Assembly: GCF_003628505.1 (NCBI RefSeq)
Contig: NZ_RBZP01000008.1
Coordinates: 84,204 to 148,203 of the forward strand
Length of the DNA: 64,000 bases
Origin: Oceanobacillus halophilus
GTDB lineage: Bacteria > Bacillota > Bacilli > Bacillales > Amphibacillaceae
Direction: 5' to 3'
How positions within the stretch are numbered: the first letter of the stretch is position 1; every line of letters starts with the position of its first letter. Below the pieces are notes generated by a model, which saw only the letters and a list, made by a program, of their open reading frames with translations, made no database searches and had not been told where the DNA came from. The position numbers were made by a program, and so were the translations under genes. This document shows positions 17,501-29,383 of the stretch, piece by piece.

Positions 17501-18241
17501 ATGGTACAGTTATTTGATGATGAACGTATTGATTTTCTATTAGCAGATGAAAGTATGAGGATTATTCAGAGTCCCACTGCATTTGCATTTTCACTAGATG
17601 CAGTGATGCTTGCGAATTTTGCATCTACACCTAAAAAGAAGGGGACCATCTTAGATCTTTGTACGGGAAATGGTGTTGTTCCATTGTTATTATCGAGGAA
17701 AACCGAGGCGAAGATAACTGGAGTAGAAATACAGGACAGAATTTATAGTATGGCAGAACGTAATATCCAATTAAATGATTTAGAAGACCAGTTAAACGTA
17801 ATTCATGGAGATTTAAGAGAGATGAAACCGGTTTTGGGGCATAGTTCTTTTCAAGTGGTTACATGCAACCCTCCTTACTTTAAAACACCATCTAATCGGG
17901 AACAAAATCAAAATGAATACCTAACGATTGCAAGACATGAGATATTTTGTACATTGGAGGATGTTGTGAAAGCTTGTAAACTGCATGTGAAGCCTGGAGG
18001 GAAAGTAGCCATGGTACATCGTCCGGGAAGGCTAGTTGATATTATAACCTTATTTAGAAAATATAATTTAGAACCAAAGCGACTTCAACTGGTTTATCCA
18101 AAAGCGGGGAAACAAGCTAATATGCTACTTATTGAAGGAATTCGGGATGGCAAGGCAGACTTAAAAATATTGCCACCCCTTTATATTTATAAGGAAGATG
18201 GTACGTACACAAAGGAAGCTGAGGAAATTATTTATGGATAA
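17501..18241 (+). CDS. yabB: tRNA1(Val) adenine-N6 methyltransferase-like protein (YabB/TrmN6)
   Basis: A 246-residue class I S-adenosylmethionine methyltransferase. Motif I is [16 protein letters not shown] and the N6-adenine catalytic motif is NPPYF. The family methylates A37 of tRNA1(Val) in E. coli; the Bacillus substrate is assigned by similarity only. TTG 17480 is in frame, but CAGGAGAG positions ATG 17501. It overlaps yazA by 8 bp, so the three genes yabB-yazA-rsmI form one RNA-modification and nuclease-like operon. Confidence 0.88.
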   Translation: MVQLFDDERIDFLLADESMRIIQSPTAFAFSLDAVMLANFASTPKKKGTILDLCTGNGVVPLLLSRKTEAKITGVEIQDRIYSMAERNIQLNDLEDQLNVIHGDLREMKPVLGHSSFQVVTCNPPYFKTPSNREQNQNEYLTIARHEIFCTLEDVVKACKLHVKPGGKVAMVHRPGRLVDIITLFRKYNLEPKRLQLVYPKAGKQANMLLIEGIRDGKADLKILPPLYIYKEDGTYTKEAEEIIYG

Positions 18242-18521
18242 TAACGAGCATACGGTTTATATTTTGAAATGTAAGGATAATTCGCTGTATACGGGTTATA
18301 CCAACAACTTAGAAAATCGTTTAAAAATGCATAGGGAAGGCAAAGGAGCAAAATATACTAGAGGCAGGGGACCTTTTCAAGTAGTATACATTGAAAAATT
18401 CTCTATGAAAGAGGAAGCAATGAAGAGAGAATATCAGATTAAACAATTAGATCGTAAAGAGAAAATGCTACTAATAAGGAATTGGCTGAAAGAAGTGATG
18501 AAAAATGAAAGTTCAAAATAG
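18234..18521 (+). CDS. yazA: GIY-YIG domain protein YazA
   Basis: A 95-residue single-domain member of the UPF0213/YazA group of GIY-YIG nuclease folds. [26 protein letters not shown] holds the GIY-YIG-like strand pair (VYI and YTGYT) and the conserved Arg; [11 protein letters not shown] holds the conserved Glu. Activity is not established for this group. ATG 18234 is preceded by GAGGAAA; an upstream GTG (18198) would only extend it into yabB. It overlaps both neighbours. Confidence 0.88.
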   Translation: MDNNEHTVYILKCKDNSLYTGYTNNLENRLKMHREGKGAKYTRGRGPFQVVYIEKFSMKEEAMKREYQIKQLDRKEKMLLIRNWLKEVMKNESSK

Positions 18522-19395
18522 CTTTAGTGATAAAGTTTCTGATTCAGGTATAATATATGTAGTTCCGACGCCAATTGGTAACTTGGAAGATATCACCTTT
18601 AGGGCGCTAAATACATTAAAAAACGTGTCGGTTATAGCTGCAGAGGACACTAGAAATACAAAGAAGCTCCTCCATTACTTTGAGATTTCGGTACCTCTTG
18701 TAAGCTATCATGAACATAATAAGCAAGCGAGAGAAAATCAATTAATCGAACGAGTGCAGTCTGGTGATTCTATTGCCATTGTAAGCGATGCCGGTATGCC
18801 TGCTATTTCAGACCCAGGCTATGAATTGGTTAAAGCGGCTATTGAACACGATATTAAAGTGGTAGTATTGCCCGGTGCCAATGCAGCTTTATGTGCTTTA
18901 GTTGGCTCTGGTTTACCAGCAGATGAATTCTATTTTTATGGATTTTTACCACGAAAGAAAAAAGAAAAAGAAGCTGAATTACAGCGACTGAAACATATAC
19001 AGGCAACATTGTTATTTTATGAGTCCCCTTATAGAGTAAAAGATACGTTGAATATATTATATAAAATATTAGGAAACAGAAAAGTAGTTGCTGCTCGGGA
19101 ATTAACCAAGCGATTTGAGGAATTTGTTCGTGGGACATTAGAAGAGCTTATTGAGTGGATTGATAATCGTGAACTAAAGGGAGAGTTTTGTCTCGTTATT
19201 GAAGGAAATGACAAGGCAGAGACAGAACAAGACTTGTCTTTCTGGTGGAATGAATTATCTATTGTAGAACATGTTGAATACTATACAATAGAAAAATCAC
19301 TAACAAATAAAGAAGCAATAAAACAAGTATCTATCGACCGAAAGATACCTAAGCGTGAAGTGTATCAATCATATCATATAGAAAACAAGCAGTAA
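18505..19395 (+). CDS. rsmI: 16S rRNA 2'-O-ribose C1402 methyltransferase RsmI
   Basis: A 296-residue tetrapyrrole-methylase-fold enzyme that 2'-O-methylates C1402 in the ribosomal P site. Motifs are IYVVPTPIGNLEDIT, AAEDTRNTKKLL, SDAGMPAISDPG, LPGANAALCALVGSGL and FYGFLPRKKKEKE. It overlaps yazA by 17 bp. The extra N-terminal dozen residues before IIYVVPTPIGN could be trimmed, but no better SD is seen further in. Confidence 0.93.
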   Translation: MKVQNSFSDKVSDSGIIYVVPTPIGNLEDITFRALNTLKNVSVIAAEDTRNTKKLLHYFEISVPLVSYHEHNKQARENQLIERVQSGDSIAIVSDAGMPAISDPGYELVKAAIEHDIKVVVLPGANAALCALVGSGLPADEFYFYGFLPRKKKEKEAELQRLKHIQATLLFYESPYRVKDTLNILYKILGNRKVVAARELTKRFEEFVRGTLEELIEWIDNRELKGEFCLVIEGNDKAETEQDLSFWWNELSIVEHVEYYTIEKSLTNKEAIKQVSIDRKIPKREVYQSYHIENKQ

Positions 19396-19466
19396 TTTAT
19401 GATAGCGTGGTTTATCAATTCCTACATAGCTAATATTAAACAAAATTTATATGAAAAGATTCAAAT

Positions 19467-19506
19467 GAAAAGAGAGTCGACGTGCTTAGCAAGCGTCGAC
19501 TCTCTT
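19467..19506. terminator. Bidirectional terminator between rsmI and abrB
   Basis: AAAGAGAGTCGACG/CGTCGACTCTCTTT is a perfect long stem with T-runs on both strands, placed between convergent genes. Confidence 0.9.
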
Positions 19507-19601
19507 TATGACTTTTAATAGTTACTTTATTCTAACAGATAAATTTAGTTACTGTAAATAGAAAGTTGAAAAAATTTAATTTTATATTTACAAAGTTACA
19601 A

Positions 19602-19886
19602 TTACTTCTCTTTTTGTAATGATAAACTAATTTCTTTTACTAACTCTTCTGCACTTTCAGGACTCAAGACGATTTTTCCATCTGCTAGAACAAAGTTCTT
19701 CTCAGATATCTTTCCAGTTACCTGACACGCAAAGTTATCCTGGTACTTCTTTAGTATAATCTTCTCATTCTCCATAAATATTTCCATTTGGTCTTTTGGA
19801 TGTATATCTAAAGTATTCCTTAGTTCAACTGGAAGCACTACTCGTCCAAGCTCATCTACTTTACGTTTTATACCTGTTGACTTCAT
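19602..19886 (-). CDS. abrB: Transition-state regulator AbrB
   Basis: A 94-residue swapped-hairpin DNA-binding protein that represses stationary-phase genes during growth. The N-terminal SpoVT-AbrB domain (MKSTGIKRKVDELGRVVLPVELRNTL) is typical; the C-terminal half (about 50-94) is the tetramerisation part. It lies between rsmI and metS on the opposite strand, exactly as in B. subtilis. SD GAGGGGGGG stands before ATG. A promoter with a Spo0A box lies upstream. Confidence 0.95.
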   Translation of the reverse strand: MKSTGIKRKVDELGRVVLPVELRNTLDIHPKDQMEIFMENEKIILKKYQDNFACQVTGKISEKNFVLADGKIVLSPESAEELVKEISLSLQKEK

Positions 19887-19954
19887 CTACTTCCCCCCCT
19901 CAACTTATAAGTTATATATATTAATTGTATTTATTTTTCCTAATAGTAAAGATT

Positions 19955-20005
19955 TTTCGACAATTTTCTTTGGTTTAGAATAGCAACATTTTCAGATAAT
20001 GTCAA
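19955..20005 (-). promoter_or_regulatory. abrB promoter with Spo0A box
   Basis: On the minus strand TTGACA (20000-20005), 17 bp, TATTCT (19977-19982), with the expected start near 19970. ATTGTCGAAA (19955-19964) just downstream contains the 0A core TGTCGAA. B. subtilis abrB is also repressed by Spo0A boxes placed downstream of the start point, so both sequence and geometry agree. Confidence 0.75.
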
Positions 20006-20109
20006 TATAATAATTTAGAATCTTTACATAAATCCCAAAACTAGCAAATAATATACACATTTTAAGCTTACGATGGCTATTATTTGTTAATAATAATATT
20101 GCACAGTAT

Positions 20110-20138
20110 TTGGCAAATTAAGCTATAATAGCTACAAT
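20110..20138 (+). promoter_or_regulatory. Promoter of metS
   Basis: TTGGCA (20110-20115), 17 bp, TACAAT (20133-20138). No T-box or S-box features are seen in the short leader before the metS SD. Confidence 0.6.
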
Positions 20139-20146
20139 AGTAATAG

Positions 20147-22150
<2,004 letters not shown>

Positions 22151-22201
22151 TTCCTTGATATTTCATACTCTGGGACAATAAATAAATCACAAATTGATAA
22201 A

Positions 22202-22343
22202 AAAGAGGCTGGGAAATAACTAAAGTGTTTAACTCAGGAAACGAACAATGTGCTACTTAGCGAAGTATATTTCCGGAGCAGTATTTACGCACCAATCATG
22301 TTCGAGTTTTCCCTTGAGAAAATACCTTTGTCCCAGCCTCTTT
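22202..22343. repeat. 142-bp element with 13-bp perfect terminal inverted repeats (GAGGCTGGGA type)
   Basis: AAAGAGGCTGGGA (22202-22214) and TCCCAGCCTCTTT (22331-22343) bound a non-coding block between metS and tatD. The interior has a stretch (GCGAAGTATATTTCCGGAGC) resembling the MITE family motif. From memory, AGAGGCTGGGACA inverted repeats occur in intergenic regions of many Firmicutes. As RNA it would fold into a long hairpin ending in TTT, so it may double as the metS terminator. The tatD SD begins right after it. Confidence 0.7.
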
Positions 22344-22357
22344 ATAGGAGGTACCTC

Positions 22358-23125
22358 ATGTTATTTGATACACATGTTCATTTAAACGCGAGACAGTTTG
22401 CTGAAGATCGTGAAGAAACTATTCAGCGTGCATTTGATGCAGGTGTGAAATATATGACTGTAGTTGGGTTTGATAGAGAAACTATACCATTAGCGATAGA
22501 AATTGCAGAACAGAATGAGACGATCTATGCAGCAGTAGGTTGGCATCCAGTTGATGCAATTGATATGACTGATAAGGAACTGGCATGGATAAAGGAACTT
22601 TCCAGCCATCCCAAAGTGGTTGCTTTAGGGGAAATGGGTCTTGATTATCATTGGGATAAGTCACCAAAAGATATACAGAAGGAAGCCTTTCGTAAACAAA
22701 TTCAACTAGCTAAGACTGTTCATATGCCAATTATAATCCATAATAGAGAAGCAACAGAAGATATTATTCAAATTTTACAAGAGGAAAATGCCAAAGAAAT
22801 TGGTGGTATCATGCACTGCTATAACGATTCCGTAGACTATGTGCAAGCTTGTTTAGACATGAACTTCTATATATCTTTAGGTGGTCCCGTTACTTTTAAG
22901 AATGCTCCCTTGCCAAAAGAAGTAGCTAAACAGGTTCCATTAGATAGACTTTTAATTGAAACGGATGCACCATATCTTGCACCACATCCAAACCGCGGAA
23001 AACGCAATGAACCAGCATATGTAAAATTAGTAGCAGAGAAAATTGCCGAACTAAGAGATATACCATTCGAGGAAATTAGTGATATGACAACAAAAAATGC
23101 CAAGCGGTTCTTTGGTATCAATTGA
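22358..23125 (+). CDS. tatD: TatD family metal-dependent deoxyribonuclease
   Basis: A 255-residue TIM-barrel hydrolase (YabD). DTHVHLN at 4-10 supplies metal-binding His6 and His8; GEMGLDYHWDKS, IIHNRE, GGIMHCY and ETDAPYLAPHPNRGKRNEP complete the metal and phosphate sites. Family members act as 3'-5' DNases in repair. An upstream in-frame start (22250) would put 36 residues inside the inverted-repeat element, so ATG 22358 behind AGGAGG is chosen. Confidence 0.93.
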   Translation: MLFDTHVHLNARQFAEDREETIQRAFDAGVKYMTVVGFDRETIPLAIEIAEQNETIYAAVGWHPVDAIDMTDKELAWIKELSSHPKVVALGEMGLDYHWDKSPKDIQKEAFRKQIQLAKTVHMPIIIHNREATEDIIQILQEENAKEIGGIMHCYNDSVDYVQACLDMNFYISLGGPVTFKNAPLPKEVAKQVPLDRLLIETDAPYLAPHPNRGKRNEPAYVKLVAEKIAELRDIPFEEISDMTTKNAKRFFGIN

Positions 23126-23200
23126 AATGGAATTGTAATAAATTAGTAAAAAAGTAACAAATTCAGTTAAAATTGGTAGTTATTTGGTAGATATTGAATA

Positions 23201-23242
23201 AAAAACAGGGGACAGATGATAAGGATGTCCCCTGTTTTTTTT
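23201..23242 (+). terminator. Terminator of tatD
   Basis: AAAACAGGGGACA/TGTCCCCTGTTTT stem with an 11-nt loop and a run of T. Confidence 0.92.
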
Positions 23243-23416
23243 ATTTATAAAACAACAAAAACCCACTGGTGTCAGTAGATAGAACTAGTTTCTAAAAATA
23301 GTCAAAATAAGTAGATAAGTGTGTGTAATAGAAATGTAAACCAATCGTAAAAGGAAAAGCATTTACTTTATATACGTCTGTTTACTATAATCAATCATAC
23401 AAAGGGGGCAAGATGC

Positions 23417-24625
23417 ATGCGATTTATTCAAAAGCTATTGCCGGCGTCGAAATGGAAGCTGGTTCTTTCTACTATAGGTATACTATCACTAGTTGCTTTT
23501 ACCAGTATTGTGTTATTTGAAACTACGAAAGCAGAAGTAGTGATAACTGACAATGGGAAAGAACGAACAGTAACTACACACAAAAATACAGTTGAAGAAC
23601 TACTAGAAGAAGTAGATATTACTGTTTCAGAGCATGATAGTTTATCACATGATTTAAATGCTGAAATTGAGAGTGGCATGGAGATAAATTATGACACTGC
23701 AAATCAAATTACTTTAGCTATTGATGGTAATGAAAATACATACTATTCAACTAAAGATACGGTGGAAGAATTCTTTAAGGAACAAAATCTTTCTTTCTCC
23801 AAACATGATGATATCTCCCTAAAGGGTTCTGACAAAATAAAAGATGGTTTACAAATAGAAGTTAAAAAAGCGTTTGAAGTTGCCATTAATGATGGTGGAA
23901 AAGATAAAGTAAAGAACTTTACTGGCGGTACAGTGGAGGATTTACTCAATCAATATCAAATAGAAATTGATGACGATGATAAAATAAAACCAGCATTAGA
24001 TGAACAGGTAACAAAAGATACCTCTATCAACATTGTTCGGGTTGACGTCAAAGAAGAAGCATTGGAAGAAAAAGTTGCTTTTAAAACAGAAACAAAGCAG
24101 GATAGCTCTTTGTTAAAAGGAAAGCAAAAAACTATTAAAGACGGAAAAGACGGAAAAGTCCTCAAAACTTACGAAGTAACGTTAGAAAACGGAGAAGAAA
24201 TTGAGCGAAAACTAGTTGATGAAAAAGTGCAAACAGAAAGTGTTAATAAAGTAGTAGCAGTTGGAACCAAAGAACCGGAAGCTAAACTTACTACACTATC
24301 TAGTTCTAACTCCAATACGACTAGCAGTTCAGATAGTAAGACACTTACGATGACAGCAAGTGCTTTTACATCCAGCTGTAGTGGTTGCTCAGGATACACA
24401 GCAACAGGAATTAATCTAAAAGATAACCCAAGTAAGAAAGTAATTGCAGTTGATCCAAGTGTTATTTCGCTTGGGACAAGAGTTTGGGTGGAAGGTTATG
24501 GAGAAGCGGTTGCTGGTGATACAGGTGGCAATATCAAAGGAAGCCGTATTGATGTTCATGTGCCAAATAAATCAGAGGCATATCAATGGGGAGTTCGTAA
24601 AGTTAAAGTGAAAATTCTTGATTAA
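23417..24625 (+). CDS. yabE: Cell-wall protein with DUF348/G5/3D domains (YabE family)
   Basis: A 402-residue exported protein. An uncleaved or cleaved N-terminal hydrophobic segment (about 14-33) is followed by DUF348-like repeats (about 40-200; each with a VxExxKxAxEVxI-like strand pattern), a G5 domain (about 205-280), a serine-rich linker and a C-terminal 3D domain (about 305-402) with the Asp residues of AVDPSVISLG, AGDTGG and RIDVHV. The 3D domain is the catalytic fold of MltA-type and Sps/Rpf-like hydrolases, so a role in wall turnover is likely. SD AAAGGGGG precedes ATG. A weak promoter (TTTACT, 18 bp, TATAAT ending at 23391) lies upstream. Confidence 0.87.
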   Translation: MRFIQKLLPASKWKLVLSTIGILSLVAFTSIVLFETTKAEVVITDNGKERTVTTHKNTVEELLEEVDITVSEHDSLSHDLNAEIESGMEINYDTANQITLAIDGNENTYYSTKDTVEEFFKEQNLSFSKHDDISLKGSDKIKDGLQIEVKKAFEVAINDGGKDKVKNFTGGTVEDLLNQYQIEIDDDDKIKPALDEQVTKDTSINIVRVDVKEEALEEKVAFKTETKQDSSLLKGKQKTIKDGKDGKVLKTYEVTLENGEEIERKLVDEKVQTESVNKVVAVGTKEPEAKLTTLSSSNSNTTSSSDSKTLTMTASAFTSSCSGCSGYTATGINLKDNPSKKVIAVDPSVISLGTRVWVEGYGEAVAGDTGGNIKGSRIDVHVPNKSEAYQWGVRKVKVKILD

Positions 24626-24641
24626 GATGTATGTAAGTTAT

Positions 24642-24684
24642 ATGCTCTTACCATGCTATTGGTAAGAGCATTGTTTTATTTTTG
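24642..24684 (+). terminator. Terminator of yabE
   Basis: ATGCTCTTACC/GGTAAGAGCAT stem with an 8-nt loop followed by TTGTTTTATTTTT. Confidence 0.85.
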
Positions 24685-24748
24685 GATTTTTAATTAGGTA
24701 TAAAAGTTTTTATGAATATGGCATATGATTAATAGTGGAGGAAACAAG

Positions 24749-26216
<1,468 letters not shown>

Positions 26217-26359
26217 GGCATATAAGGCCAAAGGATATTATCCCTCGTTTCAGTGGCTTCAAACACGTCCTGTTCCCTCAGCAGGTATAAAGCAGTATAA
26301 AAGGCAACAAAAAAAGGAGCCTAACAAACTTCTTACAGAAAAGACCCTGGTAAACCGTA

Positions 26360-26388
26360 CACAAAAGAGTGTTTTTATTCATAACTTA
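26360..26388 (+). promoter_or_regulatory. Predicted sigma-K promoter of yabG
   Basis: CACA (26360-26363), 16 bp, CATAACTTA (26380-26388) fits the late mother-cell sigma-K pattern (AC core, 16 bp, CATANNNTA). B. subtilis yabG is a known sigma-K gene. Confidence 0.65.
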
Positions 26389-26429
26389 TAGGAGGAATGG
26401 TTTCGTCTGAATGGAGGCGTGAGGTGAGT

Positions 26430-27299
26430 ATGAGCTTTTCAAATGGTAGCTTAGTTACTCGTAAATCGTATAAACATGATTTATTATTTCGTATTGCTAA
26501 TATAAAAAATGGTATGGCGAATCTTTATGGAGAAGACTTCCGCTTAGAAGCGGATGCTCCGATAGAAGATTTAAAGGCGATAGAGATTCGCGAATTAGAA
26601 CAGAGAAGAAAAAAGGAAAAAGAAAAAGAAGAGTTCTCCTATCGCTTATTCCGGCAAGATTATCAGCTGATGAAGGAAAAAAGAGATTACCAATCATCGG
26701 AAGGATACCAAAATTATGCAAAGTATTTTCAATTACCAGCAAAGGTCCTTCATTTAGATGGTGACCAAATGTATCTAAGAAAGTGCATAGAACTTTATCA
26801 GCGATTAGGTTTACAAGTTCATGGGATTCATATACAAGAAAAAGAAATGCCAAATAAAATAGGAGAATTAATAGAAAGAATACAGCCAGATATAATTGTA
26901 ATCACTGGGCATGATTCTTATTCCAAAAATAAAGGGACAAAAAATGACCTTCGTGCTTATAGACACTCCAAATATTTCGCGGAGACTGTTAGAGAAGCAA
27001 GACGAACTAACCCACACCTTGATCAGTTAGTGATTTTTGCAGGGGCATGTCAATCACATTTTGAATCTCTAATCAGAGCAGGAGCAAATTTTGCCAGCTC
27101 TCCATTACGTATCAACATTCATGCATTAGATCCAGTATATATAGCAGCAAAGATAGCTTATACATCTTTTATGGATAGTGTGAATGTCTGGGATGCTCTA
27201 AGAAATACAATGACTGGAGAAAAAGGAATGGGCGGAGTAGAAACCAGAGGATTATTAAGAACCGGAATGCCTTATTTAGAAGAAGATAATATGGACTAA
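26430..27299 (+). CDS. yabG: Sporulation-specific protease YabG
   Basis: A 289-residue mother-cell protease that trims coat proteins such as SpoIVA, SafA and YeeK late in sporulation. The basic N-terminus and central coil (RELEQRRKKEKEKEEF) are followed by the conserved core IVITGHDSYSKNKG and FAGACQSHFE, which supplies candidate catalytic His and Cys. Length equals B. subtilis YabG (290). ATG 26430 follows GAGGTGAGT; an in-frame upstream start (26397) would begin before this SD. Confidence 0.92.
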   Translation: MSFSNGSLVTRKSYKHDLLFRIANIKNGMANLYGEDFRLEADAPIEDLKAIEIRELEQRRKKEKEKEEFSYRLFRQDYQLMKEKRDYQSSEGYQNYAKYFQLPAKVLHLDGDQMYLRKCIELYQRLGLQVHGIHIQEKEMPNKIGELIERIQPDIIVITGHDSYSKNKGTKNDLRAYRHSKYFAETVREARRTNPHLDQLVIFAGACQSHFESLIRAGANFASSPLRINIHALDPVYIAAKIAYTSFMDSVNVWDALRNTMTGEKGMGGVETRGLLRTGMPYLEEDNMD

Positions 27300-27300
27300 A

Positions 27301-27341
27301 TAGGAAATCATATCTAATGGAGATATGATTTCCTATTTTTT
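27301..27341 (+). terminator. Terminator of yabG
   Basis: A perfect 15-bp stem, TAGGAAATCATATCT/AGATATGATTTCCTA, with a 5-nt loop and six T. Confidence 0.93.
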
Positions 27342-27469
27342 CTATGTTGCTTATTTAGAGAAGTTTATCAAATGTTGCAATAACAGGCAAAAAGATGAAT
27401 TAAAATGAAAAATCTATACATAAATTGTTAACATTTACAAATAATACGAAAAGTAGACAAAAGTCTTTG

Positions 27470-27537
27470 TTGACATGAAAAAACACATCTTGTTATAATA
27501 ATATGTTTTTGACTATTATGCAACGGTGTGGTATAAT
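27470..27537 (+). promoter_or_regulatory. Tandem strong promoters of veg
   Basis: P1: TTGACA (27470-27475), 18 bp, TATAAT (27494-27499). P2: TTGACT (27509-27514), 17 bp, TATAAT (27532-27537). Both are near-consensus sigma-A promoters, in keeping with the very strong vegetative veg promoter known in B. subtilis. Confidence 0.85.
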
Positions 27538-27560
27538 AAAATATAGTGAGGTGGAGTGTA

Positions 27561-27818
27561 TTGGCTAAAACATTAATCGAAATTAAGCAAGGTCTTGAGT
27601 GTCAAGTTGGAAGAAAGTTGAAATTAAAAGCCAACGGGGGTAGAAGGAAAACCATTGAACGACAAGGAACTCTAGCAGAAACATATCCTTCTGTCTTTAT
27701 TGTTGAGTTAGATCAAGACGAAAATGCATTCGAACGTGTTTCTTACAGCTATGCAGACGTTTTAACTGAAACTGTAGAAATTAATTTCTTGGAAGACCGA
27801 AATAAATCATTAATTTAA
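27561..27818 (+). CDS. veg: Veg protein
   Basis: An 85-residue cytoplasmic protein linked to biofilm formation in B. subtilis, abundantly expressed. [37 protein letters not shown] is the strongly conserved core, an SH3-like barrel. TTG 27561 behind GAGGTGGAG gives [10 protein letters not shown], matching MAKTLSDIKR; the upstream in-frame GTG overlaps the SD. It is transcribed from tandem promoters and ends at a terminator. Confidence 0.93.
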   Translation: MAKTLIEIKQGLECQVGRKLKLKANGGRRKTIERQGTLAETYPSVFIVELDQDENAFERVSYSYADVLTETVEINFLEDRNKSLI

Positions 27819-27822
27819 TTTG

Positions 27823-27857
27823 AAAACAGTGGACAATCCCAAGTCTACTGTTTTTTT
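27823..27857 (+). terminator. Terminator of veg
   Basis: AAAACAGTGGAC/GTCTACTGTTTT (one G-T pair) with seven T. Confidence 0.88.
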
Positions 27858-28016
27858 CTGTCAGTACTTTCTATCCTTTACGAAAGAAACGGTGTCTACT
27901 CGGATTATATGGAATTTTAAAATTTACCGTTTTTACATATATCTGACTCGATTTTATTTCCAGTATTAGTACAACCTATAACTGTCGTAAACATTACCTG
28001 AAAGGGGTTGTGCTTT

Positions 28017-28199
28017 TTGGCCAGACGAAAAGGGATTATGTCCGATTATCTTAAAGAAGAAATTGCCAAAGAGTTAGGATTTTACGACACAGTGCAGAAA
28101 GAAGGTTGGGGTGGCATTAAATCCAGAGATGCCGGTAACATGGTGAAGCGTGCAGTAGAAATTGCACAACAAAGTATGAATGAAAAGGGCAATTCCTAG
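28017..28199 (+). CDS. sspF: Small acid-soluble spore protein SspF
   Basis: A 60-residue SASP of the alpha/beta-like type that coats spore [35 protein letters not shown] and [16 protein letters not shown] match B. subtilis SspF. Two TTG codons are in frame (28008, 28017); AAAGGGG at 28001-28007 is nine bases before the second, which also gives [10 protein letters not shown] like MGRRRGVMSD. A forespore sigma-G promoter is expected upstream, but I could not place one convincingly in the 27858-28000 gap. Confidence 0.92.
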   Translation: MARRKGIMSDYLKEEIAKELGFYDTVQKEGWGGIKSRDAGNMVKRAVEIAQQSMNEKGNS

Positions 28200-28222
28200 T
28201 TTTATTTAGGGTTGCCCTTTTT
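28183..28222 (+). terminator. Terminator of sspF
   Basis: AAAAGGGCAA within the last codons pairs with TTGCCCTTTT after the stop; T-run follows. Confidence 0.82.
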
Positions 28223-28240
28223 AAATGATAAAAATATTAA

Positions 28241-28367
28241 ATTTTCCACTACCACAGCGTTGCTAGCTGTGCTCTGCTCTCGTTCGTGTTAATTATGATG
28301 CATGCAGGATTTGCGCTTCGGCAGCGTAACATCGATGCGAGTTGAATAATGTGAGTGGTGGTTTAAA
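28241..28367. repeat. Possible small inverted-repeat element between sspF and ispE
   Basis: ATTTTCCACTACCAC at the left and GTGAGTGGTGGTTTAAAT at the right form imperfect inverted ends around a GC-richer centre (GCATGCAGGATTTGCGCTTCGGCAGCG). The centre vaguely recalls the GATTCGCTACGGCAG block of the MITE family. No clean target duplication is visible. Confidence 0.3.
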
Positions 28368-28465
28368 TAATACACGTGATTAAATATTTACTAAAAAGTC
28401 GCCACTGGTTTTCTTATATGTTACAATTTGTTTATCTTTTTAATGGGTACAGAGTAGGTGAGTGT

Positions 28466-29317
28466 ATGGCACTGATAGAAAGGGCGCCCGCAAAAATAAA
28501 CTTATCACTAGACGTTTTGAGGAAGCGTGAGGATGGATTTCATGATTTAGAAATGGTAATGACAACCATTGATTTGTCTGATCGTATTGAACTATTTCCT
28601 TTAAAACAGGATAAAATTGAAGTTTCTATAGAGAGCAGATATGTACCAAGTGATGAACGGAATTTAGCATATAAGGCAGCAGTGGCCTTTAAAAATAAAT
28701 ATAACATTAAAACAGGTGTCCGTATTTGTATAGAAAAAAATATCCCCGTATCTGCTGGCCTTGGTGGCGGTAGTTCGAATGCTGCAGCAGTTCTCAGAGG
28801 ATTAAATCGTCTTTGGCGTTTAAATATACCAAAAGAGGAGTTAGTTTTATTAGGAGCAAGTATAGATGAAGATGTAGGATTTTGTATATACGGAAATACT
28901 GCCGTTGTAAGGGGATATGGCGAGAAGATTGAAATGCTAGCATCTCCTCCTCCATGTTGGGTTATATTGGCAAAACCAAACATCGGTGTGACGACTAGAA
29001 AAATATTTGAGCAAATTAGTGTGACTGATTTGTACCATCCTAATACAAGTAAAGTGATTGAAGCGTTATATGAAAAGGACTTTCATAAGCTTTGTAATAG
29101 TATAGGTAATTCACTTGAACCTATTACCAGTGTACAACATCCTGAAGTCATGCATATTAAGCAAGCGATGTTAAACATTGGAGCTGATGGAGTCTTAATG
29201 AGTGGAAGCGGACCTACCGTTTATGGATTGGTAGAACATGAAAATAAAGCAAGGAGAATATATAACGGAATGCGAGGCTTTTGTGAAGAAGTATATTTAG
29301 TTCGAATAATTGGATAA
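28466..29317 (+). CDS. ispE: 4-diphosphocytidyl-2-C-methyl-D-erythritol kinase
   Basis: A 283-residue GHMP kinase of the non-mevalonate isoprenoid pathway. [11 protein letters not shown] has the substrate-site Lys, [15 protein letters not shown] is the ATP loop, and [11 protein letters not shown] is the third GHMP motif. ATG 28466 follows GTAGGTGAG; the longer in-frame start at 28376 adds a hydrophobic 30-residue leader with no homology that I recognise. It stands between sspF and purR as in B. subtilis. Confidence 0.95.
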   Translation: MALIERAPAKINLSLDVLRKREDGFHDLEMVMTTIDLSDRIELFPLKQDKIEVSIESRYVPSDERNLAYKAAVAFKNKYNIKTGVRICIEKNIPVSAGLGGGSSNAAAVLRGLNRLWRLNIPKEELVLLGASIDEDVGFCIYGNTAVVRGYGEKIEMLASPPPCWVILAKPNIGVTTRKIFEQISVTDLYHPNTSKVIEALYEKDFHKLCNSIGNSLEPITSVQHPEVMHIKQAMLNIGADGVLMSGSGPTVYGLVEHENKARRIYNGMRGFCEEVYLVRIIG

Positions 29318-29383
29318 GCATTTGCCTAAAAACGTATAATAGTGGTATATTAGTATTTAAATATACGGTTTTGAGGTGTGGTA

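Noticed and set aside
23243..23416. c-di-AMP (ydaO-type) riboswitch before yabE
   Set aside because: Such RNAs precede wall hydrolase genes in some Firmicutes, but the 170-bp AT-rich leader shows none of the conserved blocks.
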